Origin: Paratinospora sagittata
Taxonomy: Eukaryota; Streptophyta; Magnoliopsida; Ranunculales; Menispermaceae
Direction of reading: 5' to 3'
Assembly (NCBI GenBank): GCA_035771175.1
Contig: CM069590.1
Coordinates: 32,254,821 to 32,318,820 of the forward strand
Length of the DNA stretch: 64,000 bases
Shown: in pieces, positions 34,975 through 50,100 of the stretch
Layout of the letters: each line of letters starts with the position of its first letter
Numbering within the stretch: the stretch's first letter is position 1
Program-made: the position numbers and the translations under genes
The notes under the pieces: model-generated
Databases searched by the model: none
Seen by the model: the letters and a program-made list of their open reading frames with translations, nothing else
Told to the model about the DNA's origin: nothing

Positions 34975-35860
34975 GTTCAAAATTTTTTCGAAATTAGGCG
35001 AACTTCCATGAATTATTTTCCTTTTTTTAACCACCAAAGTGCAAAGTGGATGTAAATTAAAAAATGCAAAAATTCGCCAAAATTCAATAAACTTCGATAA
35101 AATTTCTATTTTTCAATTCAAAAATGCAAAAATTCAACAAAAAATCGATAAAATTCAACAAAATTCGATGAAATTTGACAAAGAAGTAAAAAAATGTTAT
35201 TTCATCGATAGAAAACAAAGAAATACCAGTAATTATGTATTATTTTTAACTTCATCAACCAACATAGCAATATAAATTTTTAAAAATAATTTAACAAGCT
35301 AACAAATTATGTAGTTTATGGGATATGTTTTACCAAAAAGAGAAGAAAAGAAGCAAATAAATAAATAAAGTTGAAATAAGATAAAAATTTAAAAATAAAT
35401 TAAAAGTGTTTCCAAAGCCATCTTCTTTTAGTTAACTCTTATAAAACAAGATTAAAAAATAATACATTTAAATAATAAACTAATAAATTAAGCATGGTGG
35501 AATTCAAACTAGCAAAGTATATGGTCGAGAAGCAAGCCATCGCAAAATTAAATATCAAAACTAAGAAAATGAATTAAGACCAAAAGTCATTATTTCAAAT
35601 TCATCAACCCACTTAACGAGATTGATTTTTTTAGGTCGCTTATTGATATTTCTATGTATTAAAGTGTCTATTTATATTAGTTTTAGCTTATACTACAATA
35701 AATCTAGATATTTAAGCATATACGCAAAAAATATCTAAACTTCTCTAATTTAGCGAATTTTTACAAAAAATCTCCATGTCCAATTAAACTTCTTCGAATT
35801 AATTCCAATTTTCAAGTGATCGAAGTCAAGTCGAAATTGAATTTTTCGGTCCTTGGCATA
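34975..35860. repeat. AT-rich interspersed repeat, copy A
   Basis: About 880 bp marked by AAAGTGCAAAGTGGATGTAA near the start, AAAATTCGCCAAAATTC-type words after it, ACTTCATCAACCAACATAGC in the middle and TTCAAGTGATCGAAGTC near the end. Copies with the same word order are at about 45285-46135 and 48385-49279. No coding sequence. The ends carry AATTCGAA-like complementary words. It is probably a non-autonomous DNA element. Confidence 0.7.
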
Positions 35861-36054
35861 AATGGAATGCTTTGTTTAATTGAGACTAAACATCATTCTA
35901 GCTGGTGTTCTTATATTTTCTTTCAAAATAAATAAATAAATAAGACAAGAAGATCCCTTTCTATAGGACATTTTAATGGTTCTTAAAGAAAAATAGGAAG
36001 AACCCCCTCCCAATGTGCAATCTAGTTTTACACTTGAATAAATAAAAATAAAAA

Positions 36055-36260
36055 GAGGGAGAGAGTTGTGCTCTCAGTGTTTACTCTTCATAGAGGCACA
36101 AAAGGAACTAACAAAATAGAAGGAAAGGGGAAGAAGAAAGGAGAAGGAAGAAGGAGGACGAAAGGAGAAAGAATAGGAAGGCAAAAAGGAAGCAAAAGAA
36201 GGAGAAGAAAACAAAATGGAGAAAGAGGAGGGGAAGAAGAGGGGAAAAAAAAAAGTTGCC
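36055..36260. repeat. Purine-rich low-complexity tract
   Basis: GGAGAAGGAAGAAGGAGG-type sequence, strongly strand-biased. Any apparent Lys/Arg/Glu-rich frame is an artefact. Confidence 0.75.
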
Positions 36261-36269
36261 CTTATTGGT

Positions 36270-39200
36270 GAGAGTGTTCTTTCATTGCTAAATACTTATA
36301 CTTTCAAAATACATCACATTGCCATATGATATATATGCGTTGATGGTCTTGGGTATAAGAATGCTCTTGTGATACCAACAAGAAATTAAAGTGTTGATGT
36401 AATTGAATGCGGTTGATATTTTCCACATTGTTTTATCAATACATATAAATCTGTATTTTCTTAAACTCAAGCAAGTGTTGCCCGAATATCTTCCTTTTTC
36501 TATTGCGTTGACTTCTTTTCTTTATTTTGTTTCATAATTTTGTTTTCACTTTTATCTTATAAATATTCTTTCTATTGCTAGTATTCTAGTATTGTATGTC
36601 ATTAGGGAAAACTACAGTGAGAGGACTGTATCAATAATATGTTTCATAATGGTGAAACTATATATGAGGATTCACATATGATTGACCTCCCCTGAAGGGC
36701 TTAATGATCATAATGGATAAAGCAATAGCTCGGTGGAGCACAATATATGTGATGTCGTTTTTATTGATTATACAAAACTTTCCACGGTATTCATATATCT
36801 AACATTGGTCGGCACCTAAATCACTTGAAAATGAAAGAGATGATTTCATATGGTTTGTGTTGTTATAGTTGACACTACCAAATTCAGTTGAAATATATTT
36901 GGTTGGTGCTTCCCATGGAATAGAGTTGAAATTTTCTCAGTATCCTCATAAGGAAGACTTGTTGAAAGGGCTATCTCATGAACTTAGGTTTAAAATTTGA
37001 AACCTGTTAGAAGAGACAAGACTAAGAAATAGTCCATGGTTGTGGTTCTATGAACTTTTATAGTTCGATACTTGGACAAGGCTACCCATGTAGTTGAGAA
37101 AAGGCTTAGTTGAGTTGAGTTGAGTTGAGTTGAGTTGAGTTGAATCTACTCGGACAAGGTTATGTTCAATTGATCACTACTAAGCCTATATCCTTTCTTA
37201 TTTTCTTATTTGTCTTCTTTCTTTTGAGTATCTACATAACAGTTTTTATAACTTTTTAGTATCAAACACATACCTCATACCCAGGTTGGTGTTATATTGA
37301 GTTGTCGTGGATATATTGAGCTAGAACAAAGAATTCAAGTAACAAAGGTTGGAAGGGATAGAAATTTTAATGTCTAGGATGGTGTTTGTAGTTAGCTCAA
37401 AAACTTGTCTAGGATTTGAAAGTTACTGGCAGAAATGAGACTAAAAATATATATGGTTGTGGCTTTATAAACTTTTATAGGATTACACCAACTTACTCAA
37501 AAGAATAAATCTATTTGTGGAAGTAGATCAAAGTTTTAATGATTAGAAATTGGCAATGGTGATTTTCCCTTGTATAGGCGTCAAAAATTTTGTTGTGAGA
37601 TGTGAAATTCTTAGATAACATGTTCTACGGACAAATATGGGTGCCATTCTTTAAGCACTAAGAAAGGAGCTTGTCTGTGTGTGCGTGTGTTCTTTTAACT
37701 AAAAAGTGAAGTTATATTTTTATTAGTATTTTTTCGTTCTTGGTCTTACAACAGTGAAAAATCCCACTGTTCTGGTCTTTTAGGCAGTGAACTCTTACTG
37801 ATCATAATCTTAACTTTTTTTTGGTTCGATAAGGACAATATCTATGCTTCTACAATTGAACAGAAACACCATAGGAATATAATGGCACGAGTCCGTGGGC
37901 ATTGTGTTAGCACTTCATGTGGAAAAAAAGTGTCTCCAAGCAAACACTTGATAGTTTCTTAACTTTCTTATCTCTTTTCTATTGTAATGTTGTAGTGGCC
38001 TTGTTCTGTTCTCAATTTACCTGTTTTAAATAGTGCTCCCAGCAAACACTTATAGTTTCTTATCTACTTTTATCGTAATGTTGCGGTGGTAGACTTGTAG
38101 GAAGTTATCCACTAGGTGTCTGGTAGAGCTGAGGGAAATAGCAGGCCCTTTTCATATCTGCAGTTTAAAATGGTCTTGATTATACAAGGGAAACATTTAG
38201 GAAATGACTAATGAAACAGAACCCCATTCTCACAAGTATGTATGTGATTTGCCCATGTCAACCCTTGTGATGAATTCTGCCAAATACTTGAACTTGTTTG
38301 CTTTCTAATAGAAAATGGCCGAACATGGAAAAGCAAAATTACCATCCTTCAGATGCCTCGGTAGTTTGAATTCAAAAATAGACTAAACAAGTTTCATTTG
38401 TGTGAAAAAAGAATGGTCTAGTGCCTTCAAACTAATGTGGCTCGTAGTTCAGAAGCCTGAAATATCTTGAAAATCTTTTGACCATAAGATGATATTTAGA
38501 AAAACATTAACAGGAAGCTATGCACAAGCAAACTTTGTGTGTACTGAATCTATTCGTTTCCTTGCAGTAAGAAGCTGGAGAATTCCAGAAACCATCCATC
38601 AGTTATTCCCAATTAGGAGCCTCAAGGCCTATTATCAACTTTGTATATATGTAGTATGCATGAATAGACGGTGTGGGACACTATTGCAGAGTCAGTACCT
38701 TTGGCACAAAAGACTATTAGAATACTCTATTTATATTTGTTCAAACGCGTGGATATTGAGGGGCAATTTTCCAACGTGGAAGTAAAAGTGATACTTGGTT
38801 TCCATTTGTCAATTTTTGACATCTTCAGCATTTTTTTATTTTTTTTATTTTATGTTCGGTAATATGAAGTAAAAGTGATATTTACCGTGCATCGTCACCA
38901 ATTGCGGCTTATACAAGTTCAGTGAAAAATGCTACTAAATCTATCTTGCAAAGAAAGTAATCTGATAGGATTAGCAGCATTTTTTCTAGATGCCAATGTG
39001 AAAACTGGAATCCTAGTCAGATGGTTTGGTGGGAGTCAGCAAAGAAACAACTTAACATATAAGTTTCTCTGATGCAATCCAAGGCCGTATTCACAAGAAT
39101 TTTGGCATCCATGCATCATATGTACAAACTGATTCTAGATTCAAACTTATGATCTTTTAGTCCCAACAGAATGATCTCTACAGTTAGCACCCAAAGCAAG

Positions 39201-40080
39201 CCAGCCCCAAGGAAATATTGGAACCTAATAAGAAAGTATGGTTAGAAACTGCACAAGGCCCATTTACATCTTGTAATTGTAGTTGCTAATTTCCAGGACG
39301 ACCAACTAAAGAAACCTAATAAGCTGATGTTAGCGTGACAAATTCTGTTCCAATTTTCTCTTTTGCATTTTTACATTCTGGGTAACATTAAATCAAGTGC
39401 TTCGTGATAATTTCCTTGCCGTTGAATCAAATAATACCGCCGAAGTCTTCATCAGTAGGGCTGACATGGGTTCTGGCCTTGCTTGGGAGAGCAGAGAAAC
39501 CACATTGCGGCAGATAGATTTTGCACCATAATTTTGAGAGCATTTGACACGTATGCACATTTGAAATAAGCTGAGCATTTGACACGTATGCAGCCTCTCT
39601 AAGATAGCATCATTACAGTGATTTTCGAATATCTCTTCTATAATATCTTCTTCTCAATATCCTCTATCCAGATATGGGCGGTTATTAACTCAACCCGGAC
39701 ATTCATAAATTTAATCTAGTAGAGCCAACATATGAAGGTAAATCTCCGCTAAAGCTTCAACGGCCTCCAGTCAAAAATACCATTGAAGAAAACAAAAAGA
39801 TCAAAAGACTTAAACGATGGACTTCCTTTTCCATTTACGCTAAAGCTTCAACCGGCTCATCCAAAAAACTGTTTCCATGATAAAAGGTTATCAGATGGGC
39901 ACAATCATTTAAACTGAAACCAAGTGCCTTTTTTTTTCTTTCCAGAGGACAAACCGAGGTTTGAACACTATAACTTAGTAACTTGTGTTTAATTTCAAAA
40001 AGAAAAAGTAACTTGCATTTAATATCAGTAAGAGCTCCCGAGCCTCAATCACAAGTAAAACACAACCCTGATATGGAAGG
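36270..40080. other. Intergenic region between the two convergent genes, no gene recognised
   Basis: Contains a TTGAG microsatellite at about 37109-37143 (seven units). A 20-base direct repeat, GAGCATTTGACACGTATGCA, lies at about 39538-39557 and 39573-39592. A short frame at 38489-38785 has no recognisable domain. No tRNA, rRNA or further exon was identified. Confidence 0.5.
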
Positions 40081-40181
40081 AGATTGTAAACAATCCACAT
40101 CTTAAACTAAGCTACAATAAGTGAGAGCTATATATATGATATCTAACATATACTGGTTAATTAAGTTGAAAATTGACCCTC

Positions 40182-40401
40182 CTAATCAAACTGCTGACGA
40201 AGCTGCATTTCTGTTTCGCTCTTCCAAGAAGCATGACTGGACTGACCTTTCATCCTTTTGCTCTTTTCCTTCTCTTTGATGGTCGACCCCTTTTTTTTCT
40301 CTGAATCCTTTATGTCTGTTACAGGGCGATCACCACAAATGGGACAAACCATTCCCCGTGCATTGGAGTAGGTCTTAGGGACTCCACACTGCAAGCACAT
40401 C
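40182..40401 (-). CDS. Exon 4 of the zinc-ribbon gene
   Basis: 220 bases after the acceptor TTTCTTCAG. It completes the Arg codon, then reads MCLQCGVPKTYSNARG, CPICGDRP and a Lys-rich tail to the TAA-type stop position at 40182-40184. Intron 3 is 401 bp. Confidence 0.9.
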
Positions 40402-43400
40402 CTGAAGAAAAGTTTATCCATAAACTATATTGTGAGTGGAAACGGAGCATAAATAAGTTCAGATGCCATTGTTTCATCAAGAGCAATAAGCGGTGTATAG
40501 ATCAAAATTAGAAAGATGTTGGACTCCATGCATGTTCCCACTAGAACTTTTTTGTGATAACTAATCAAAGATGAAATTAGCAAGCTAAAGGAAAAATGAT
40601 TCCATAAACTATAATCCATGATACTTTTGCAAAAAAAAATTCCCCGAGAAATTTTGCCCCTCTACTCAGCAAGAAGCAACTTTAGGCAAATTTTAGATGT
40701 ATTAGAGTTCCTTAAGAAGCTACAGAGAGAATGAACTGTGATAAAGGATATATATAATCAAACAGCTTTATAAAATATGACATCTTCAACAAAGACAAGT
40801 ACCTCAGAAGATCAGAAGCATCCTTGGCATCAGGATTAGAGGCAGTTGCCACACGCTTTCCTTCTGTAGCACTAGCAACTGCACTCGTGTTGCCCTTCTG
40901 AGATGTCACAGTTGATGTAGAAGGATAATTTCCTTCAATATCACTTCTAACTCTGTCACGAATTCCAACCAATTGTGGTTTGGCCTCCACTACAGCACCT
41001 AAAACAAGGTAACACACCAAGGTCCTTACAGTTATCTTCACTTGATGGCAGCAACAGAAAACATTATAAGTCCTAAAGAAGCAAAGTAGTTCCAATTTAA
41101 AATCATGCGTTGTGGCTATTGTGTGTTTCTCCGGCCAGATCTCTGGTCAAGTGGGTGCCCCTCACATGTATCTACCTCAACTTGCTTTAACTTTCAATAG
41201 GCAAGTATCTTTGTTATATTAAGGTTTTCTTTCAGATAACTAAAAAATGAAATGAAAATATAGAAATTTCTAACTTAATATGAACTCTCCCATGTTCAAC
41301 ATAAACATTGTCAACGACTCACCTTCAATCCAAAATCATAAATCCACCATGGATTAAAACTTTTTCAGATATTTTATTGACTTTTAAGTAGTATAAAGGT
41401 GGCATATACAATGCCATTGAATTTTGTAGTCAAAATAAAGCTAGACATAATAGAAGAGGAAATAATAGGCAAAGGTGGCTCAAATTTGTTGTTCTTAATT
41501 GTTACACAGATTGAAAATATTCAGTTTAATCAAATTTTAAACATTTTATATAACATAACTCAACTCAATACATAGAATTCTTACAAGTAATTATATTTTT
41601 CTCACATATATCTTTGTCCATATTATTTTGAGTCTTCCTCCACCTTTATTTTTACCATGAATTGTAAATAGATTACTCTTCCTAAATAGCATATTTTAAG
41701 GTTTACATGTATGCGTTCAAACAACCTTAATTGATTTTCCTTCATTTTATCTCTTATTGGGGTTATTCCTATCATTTCATGAATATATTTATTTCTAATT
41801 TTATCTTGCAATATTCTACCACATCCATCATAAAATTCGCATTTTCGTTACATTTATTTCGTTAACGTGTTGTGTTTTATTACCCACCATTTTGGTCCAT
41901 TGAACATGGTTGGCCTAATAGTGCTCTTCTAAAAATTTTCTTTCAACTTCAATGCAATGCGTCAATCATATAATACCCCCAAAACACTTCTTGACTTAAC
42001 ACATCCTGCTTTAACTGTATTGTTACATCCTCACTCATTTATTCCTCTTCTTAAGCATTGATCCCAAACATCTACCGTCTGACCAACCTAAAAAGCATTC
42101 GATTGTTGCCTTCCTTAGGGAACAGAATCACCACATAGGGCCTCTAATGGGACTTACACTTAACTAGGAACCTATCAGACAAAGAATTTGTGGAAGCCAT
42201 ATCTTTGCTCCAAGGTCTTGAAAGCATCTCTCTCCCAAGAGTTTGGTCACCCCTCTTGGAAACTTTACTGTTAAACTTGAGGCATTAGAAAATATTATCT
42301 AAAACCACAACCATGGCATTTTGTTCCCAACAAAGTTTATTCGGAAATCACATGAACCATCTAGAGTCAAAGTTTTCAAGTGGGTCTCAGCTTATGGAAA
42401 ATTGAATTGTGTTGATGTTCTTCAAAAAAGGTTCAAGGCATGGTCACTCTCTCCTAATTGGTGTTGTCTGTGCAAGAAAGTTGCCAAGTCCATTCGACAC
42501 GTATTCTTGGAGTGTGAGATTACAAAGTTGACGTGGAGAAGATGGCAAGCATATTTACTATAGGTTACTCTACCGAATGTGAAAATTTTGTAGGCCTTCC
42601 AGGAAAGCAAGGCGGTCCTTGCAAGGCTAAAGTATTATTGGAGAATCATATTATTTTTGTTGTGGTCCAAGTGGTGTGGAAGGAGGAACATTTGGGTTTT
42701 GAGGATGAGGGTATTCCCTTGAGGTTTGGGCTAAGTCCCATTTCATTGCGTCTCTTTGGGTTAGCACATCTTGTTTAGCTAAGGGCTACAAGTTGAGTGA
42801 TTGGCTTAGGAGTTGTGGACCCATTTTGGATAGGGGCGCAGTTTCTATGCTATAGTGCCTTTGCGAGAGTCATTCGGTAAAACACGTGACCCACTATTGA
42901 TTTGCCACATGTCTACTCTTATTTGTCTTTTATCAAGGGAAAAGAGGATGTTTTGATTTCTCCTCCAGCATTTAATGTTTTGCTAGAGCTACCACAAACA
43001 TTTGCAGTTTTACCCTTGTTCATTTATTCTTCTTCAATCCTTTTATCTTATTTATTTTTTCACCGTTCTAAAAATTACTTTTCATTAGAAAAAGATGCAT
43101 ACTTAAACATTATTTTTTCTTTATTTTATGTCATCTTATCAATAATTTTTATATTTTAACAGTAACAATATTATATTATATATATCATATCAAATAAGAA
43201 AAAATCATTTATATTTTTAATGTAATAATATTTATATTTTCATTTATATAGAAATTTAATTTTAGGTTGCGTTTGGTTTAGAACTCAAATACAATTTTCT
43301 TTATCCAAAATTTTCTAAACCCAAAAAACGTGTTTGGTTTGACAATTCGAAAAAAACAAATTTTCCAGAATTTGACTAGAAAATAGCTTGTTTTTAGGAA

Positions 43401-44116
43401 ACAACAAAACATCGTTTCCTGAATTTTCATTTTTTGGTCTTATCCATGTTTTCGAATCAGAAACCCAACACGGCCTTCACTTTTTTTTTTTTTAATTTTA
43501 ACTATTTAATGTAAATAGTGTAGTTGACATTAAAAATATAAATGAAAAATTTTATGTGATTTTATATATAATATTGTTACCAGTGTTACTAAGGGCTCAA
43601 GGCGCAGTCAAGGCGAGGGACTCCTCTGAAGCCTGAGGTGTAAGACACAAGGCGAGGCGCGTCCCCGAGTGACGTAAGGCACAAAAATATATGAACATTT
43701 TTTTATAAATTTATTATCAATCAATGAGCCATAAATTCAAAAGATAAGCAAGAAATTAAAACAAAACAAATTTATGTCATATGACTTATATAGTCATATC
43801 ATAACACATAATATAATTAATTAATAATATGATCAAAAGAAAAACAGCATATGAGGCTATGAGCATGATAACATTCAGCACTGCAGCAACACCTCGACAG
43901 AAAAAAATAAAAATAAAATAAAATAAAAAAAAGAGAGCAGTAGGGGAAGAAGACAGAAGGAAAAAAAAAAAAGAATAGCAAAAGCAGAGAGAGTGCAGGA
44001 AGGTTAAAAAAAAACCAAGAAGAAGAAAGAAAGAAGGAAGAAAAAGAGAGTGGCAGAAGCAAAGAGTGTGCAGGGCGGTGAAAAAAAAAATACCAGAAAA
44101 AGGAAGAAAGAAGGAA

Positions 44117-44152
<36 letters not shown>

Positions 44153-47100
44153 GAAGAAGAAGATACTTGGTTAGGAGAAGAAGCTGCCAGTTTGGAGAAG
44201 AAGGTGCCGGTGGCAGTGGAATGGAGGAAGATGCCTGTCGCTACTGGTGAAGCCTTTAGAAACTTGAAATGTTTTGTGCTTTTGATTTTAGATTAGGGCA
44301 AGTCAATTGTAACATTTATTTTAAGTTCTAGCATGTAATATTAAATTATTATCATATTATATAATAATATTTTATTATTTTATAATGTTATTATTCAGTT
44401 AAAAGAAGAAAAAAAATCAAACCAAAAAAAAAGTGGGAGTCGCAATGAAGCGCGCACCTCATGCGCCTTGTACCTGGGCAAAAGGCGCAAAGAGGATCAC
44501 GCCTCATTACTACCACTGCACCTGGGCAATTTCCACATGTAGGGGCCTCACCTCGCCTCGCCTCACCTCAAGGCGCGCCTGGTGTCGCCTTAATAACACT
44601 GCTTGTTACTGTAAATATATAAAAGAGTTATTGATATGATGATCAGTGTTATTAAGGGCGCAAAGCGCACTCAAAGTGAGAGACCCCTCTAAAGCCTAAG
44701 GCAAGGCACAAGGCGAGGTGCACGCCCAAGTGACGCAAGGCGCAAAAATATATGAACATTTTTTTATAAATTTATTATCAATCAATGAACCATAAATTCA
44801 AAAGATAAGCAAACTAGACATTAAATAAAACAAATTTATATCATATGACTTATATCTAGTCATGTTAGCTTAGGACTTCCTTGATTAATTTCATTAATTG
44901 CTAATACACCACTCTTTTTTACCAAAGCATCAAACAACGCCTTGAATGGTTTTATTTCATTTCAACTCCAATTAGGTTATTGCTACCATCTCACGAATGT
45001 GTTCATATTCAGTTCCAACGATTAAAAATCCGATTGTGCCCTAAACTTCGATCACTTACATATCAAAATGAATTGGGATAAGTTTAACTCAATGTGAAGA
45101 ATTTTTGTAAAAAATTTGCCAACTAAAAGATGTTTAGAAATTTTTTGGATAAATGCTAAAACATACAAATTTATTGTAAAATATGCAACAAATAAATAAG
45201 AATGGTAACTTTTAATCAATGTTGCCATGGCATCTAGGCAATCACCCCCATCTAGCTGAGGTGCCTAGGCACTAATATTTACATGGTTCAAAATATCGAA
45301 AAACTTCGCCCTTCGGCGAATTTTTTCAATTTTTTTGAACCACCTAAGTGCGAAGTGGATGTAAAATAAAAATTGCAAAAATTCGTCAAAAAAAATTCAA
45401 AAAATTCGACAAACTTCGATAAAAATTCAATTTTTCAATTAGAAAATGCAAAAAGATCGACACAAAATTCGATGAAATTCGACAGAGAAGTAAAAAAGTG
45501 TTATTTCATCAAATAAAAAAAAAACTACCAATAATTATGCATTATCTTAAACTTCATCAACCAACATAGCAATATAAATAAATAAAAAATAATCTAACAA
45601 GTTAATAAATTATGTAGTTTAATAATGAGATATGCTTTATAAAAAAGAAGAAAAGAAGCAATATAAATAAATAAAGAAATAAAGTTAAATTTTCTTTTAG
45701 TTAAATCTTATAAAACAATATGAAAAAGCAATACATTTGAATAATAAACTAATAAATTAAGCAACGTGGAATGTCAACTAGCAAAGTATTTGGTTAAGAA
45801 GCAAACCACCACAAAATTAAAAATCAAAACAAAGAAAAGGGATTAAGACCAAAAGCCACCATTTCAAATTCATCAACCCACTTAACAAGATTGGTTTTTT
45901 TAGGTCATTTATGAGTATTTTTATATATTAAAAATGTCTATTTATATAAGTTTTAGCTTATATTATAATAAATCTATATATTTTATTTTTAGCATCTATG
46001 CGAAAATTATCTAAACTTCTTTAATTTAGCAAAATTTTACAAAAATTCTCCACATCGAATTAAACTTTCCTGAATTAATTCCGATTTTCAAGTGGCCGAA
46101 GTCTAGGGCAAAATCGAATTTTTGATTCCTGACTATTTATTTATAGCACCCCAACTAAATATATAATTAGTTTTCACATACAAACCTTATATACTCCATG
46201 TTGTAGAAGTATCTTCTGTAAAAAGAAAAAATGGATTTAACTTGTATTTTACACCGTTCAATCTTGTGTCCTCAAATTAAAAAATAAGACAAGTTGGTAT
46301 GTAATAAAAGTATAACAACTTGAAGAGTCATCTTTGATATTATACTTATGATAAAAAGAAAAAATATTTGCAACAATATACCAAAATAAAATAGAAAATT
46401 TGAATTAGAAAATAGGAAAAAACAAGATATAACTACAATTATGGAAATATAAGTATGACACTAAAATTGAAAGTTATGCTAATGTTGAAGCTATTTATAA
46501 TCACATACTTTAAAATATGAAGAAACATAATCTCGTGCTTTCTATATTTATATTGACCCTCTTAAACTTTTCAAAGTTTTCAAAAAGCCCCACTATCTAT
46601 CTTAAGTATGGCCTAGGCAATGTAAAGAACTTTTTTGTAAAACAAATTTGCCAAATTAGAGGCTTAGAAATTTTTTGGATAAATGCTAAAATATACAAAT
46701 TTGATCTCTTTTCATGGTACTTTTTATTTTCAATTTTGTGGTGGGTTGCTTCTATGCTATATAATTTGATAGCTCAGCATTCTACCTTGCTAAATTCGTT
46801 ACCTTATTATTAAATTGTATTGCTTCTTGATGTTTTAAAGTGAGTTGTTAAAAATCAGAAATGATGGCTTTGGTAACTCTTTTTAATACTTTTTTGAACT
46901 TTTCACTTAGTTTAAATCTCTTTCCTTTACATATATATGCTTTTTTTTTCTTTCTTCCATAGTCTACATACCCCATAAAATTGCATAATTTGTTATTTTT
47001 TTAATCTTGCTATGTTGATCTATTGGTTGATGAAAAAGGAATGGTGCATGGCTTTTGGCAACTCTGCTGTTTTTTATTAATGTAATAAAACTCAGTGGGT

Positions 47101-50100
47101 TCTTTGTCAATTTTTATTGAAATTGTGTCAATTTTGTTTTCTAATTGAAACAACAAACTTCTTTTGAATTTATTCAAATTTTATCGAATTTTGTCAAACT
47201 TTTTACATTTTTGAAATTACTTGCACTCTTTAACTCACCAAGTTGGAAATTGAAAACATTCGCCAAAAATTCATGTCAATTTTCCATACCTTATTTAGCT
47301 CAATCTTTTAATTTTCTACCAGAAGTTAATTTTAAATTCAAGTTCCTATTACATTTAATTGGTTAATTTTTTTAATGTATATTTTCTTTATTGTCCAACT
47401 TTAAGTTCCAAAAAGCCATGTAAACCTAATAGGGTCCTATAAATTTTTCCTTTCAACATTAATAAGATATATTGATTATATAGTATTCAAAGGACCTTGC
47501 ACTTTCTCCACTTAACACAATCTAATTTAATTTTATGGTAGACATTATGTCATATTTTTCACTCTCAATAAAAATTGAATCAGCATACCTAACTTTCAAT
47601 CCTTTATATCTCTTGATTTTCAAACTTTGCTATACATCCACATGCATTTTTACATCCACTAAAATTACATCACAGATATTCAATCTTACTCCCACTAATC
47701 TTGAACGCCCTAACTTCTAAAGCTTCTTGTCAAACTTTTAATTTAACATTAATTTTTTATTTAGTTTTATCAATTAATACTTATATCATCAACAAACATT
47801 CATACACCGTCTCTCATGGATATTATCCCTAATATGATTAATCCATATTTAATTGAAAATGTTTAGTAAAGAAGTTAGCATATATAAAATATCTTAGATA
47901 TCTTGTAAAAATATTTAATAGAAAACAAAACAGAAAATGATGGCAAGCAAAATTGCAATCTGAAATTAGTCACAAGGTAGAAATAAGTGAACATGATTCA
48001 GATTATGGCATCATCATAGTTGAAATAGATTGTTACTATCAAGCAACAAGGAAATATGTAAGGCATGTGCTACTAATGTGATGGAGCATATCACAACTCA
48101 AATAAAAGTTATTTGAATAATTTGATGTTATCCCACTGCAGCAATACATAATGATGCTCACATTATTGAAAATTAACTTTCCCCACTTAGTGTTACTCAT
48201 AATATATTTCCTTTGACCATTTAGGAATTTATCATTGAATTATATTCATGAGAATATGATATAATGTGGTTGAAAGAGTTAATATTGGGTTCTATATTGC
48301 GGTTGAGTTGCGTGCATTTGACACCATTTCAAACGACTAAAAAAATCTTTTCACAAAGCCGCTAACTCAAGATCTCAAAGGATAAATTTTGTAGTAGCAA
48401 AATTCAAAAAATTGAAAACATTAGCTGAAATTTGGCAAATTTTTATAATTTTTTTAACCCCCAAAGTGCAGAGTGGATGTAATATAAATAAAATGCAAAA
48501 ATTCGTTGAAAAACTTCAATACAATTCAGCAAAATTTGATAAACTTCGATAAAGTTGAGCTTTACAATCAGAAAATGCAAAAATTTGACACAAAATTTGA
48601 TAAAAATTGATGAAATTCAACTGAGAAATAAGCATATGTTATTTCATCAATAAAAAATTAAAAAAAAAAAGAATTACAAATAGTTATACATTGTTTTTAA
48701 CTTCATCAACCAACATAGTAATATACATAAAAATAATAGTCTTACAATGTAATTTACGGGATATGCCTTATGGAAGGAAAAAGAAGAAAAGAAACAAGAA
48801 AAACAAAAGTGAAAAAAAAAAAAACTTAAAATGAGACAAAAACATAAAAATACATTAAAAAGAGTTCCCAAAGTTATCTTCATTTATTTAAAATCTCATA
48901 TAAAAAAATGAAAAAGCAATAGCTTGAATAATTGAAAATTGAAGCAAATTATATGGTCTAGAAGCAAGCCATTACATAATTGAAAATTGAAACATAGAAA
49001 AGGCATCAGGATCAAAAGCCTCCACTTCAAATCCATTAACTCACTTAACAAGATTGATTTTGTTAGCTCATTTATGAATATTTTTATGTATTAAAAGTGT
49101 CTATTATATTCTTTTTTAGCTTATATTACAATATTCTAGATATTTTAGCATCTATGTAAAAATTCTCTAAATTTTTCTAATTTAGCGAAGTTTTACAAAA
49201 ATTCTCCACATTGAATTAAACTTTCCCAAATTAATTCTAATTTTAAGTGATCGAAGTCCAAGGCGAAGTCGAATTTTCGTAGAAGTAGCAATTTCGCCCG
49301 AGGCCCATGGGCATGGCCTCGTTCGATCAAAATGGCTCGACCCAGACTCGGGCCTAACTATTATATGAGCCGGCCCTGCCCATCCAAAAATTTATTGGGC
49401 GGATCTGGGTTTACATATCAACACCCGGCCGGGCCTATAGGTCTAATACTTAATTTGATTATGTATATATGTTCAATTATATTTCTTGGGTTAGTTTTCT
49501 TTTATTTATTTCATTATTTGATGAACGATGTAATGTATAACTATTATACACATTATTATACATACTTTTTTTAATTTTTAGATTTCTAAAGCATTGGTTT
49601 GCGATATACTACTATCTATTTTTTTAGTTTAATTTTTTTATTTTAATTTGTTTACTTAATCCATTACATAATTAGCTTCCTATAATTTGTTTCAATGTCT
49701 AATGCATATTTCTCTAATTTATAAGTTAATATTTGTTATTTAATTAGTTTGCAAGCATTCTATTTTATGGTTTATTGTATATTAATCAATTAATATCGTA
49801 GTGGCTATTCTAATTGTCGGGTTGATTTATTTTTTATATATTTTATTCCCCTTTTTTTATTTTTTTATTTTTATCAAAATTATGTTTCATAGTTTGTTTA
49901 CGTCTAAAACTATTGGTGACATTTAAGATAATTCATTATATTTAAGTTAGAAAAAATATCTTACCAATTACAACGTATTTCATTATATTTAAGTATCCCA
50001 TCACGTGCAACGCACATGTTGTTCTCTATATATATGTGTGTTCCATGTGAATATATATTACTAATATTAAGATAATGATTTTTTATTTTTTTTTTTGAGA

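Noticed and set aside
38489..38862. Small protein gene between the two host genes
   Set aside because: Two overlapping short frames without a domain, conserved motif or splice context.
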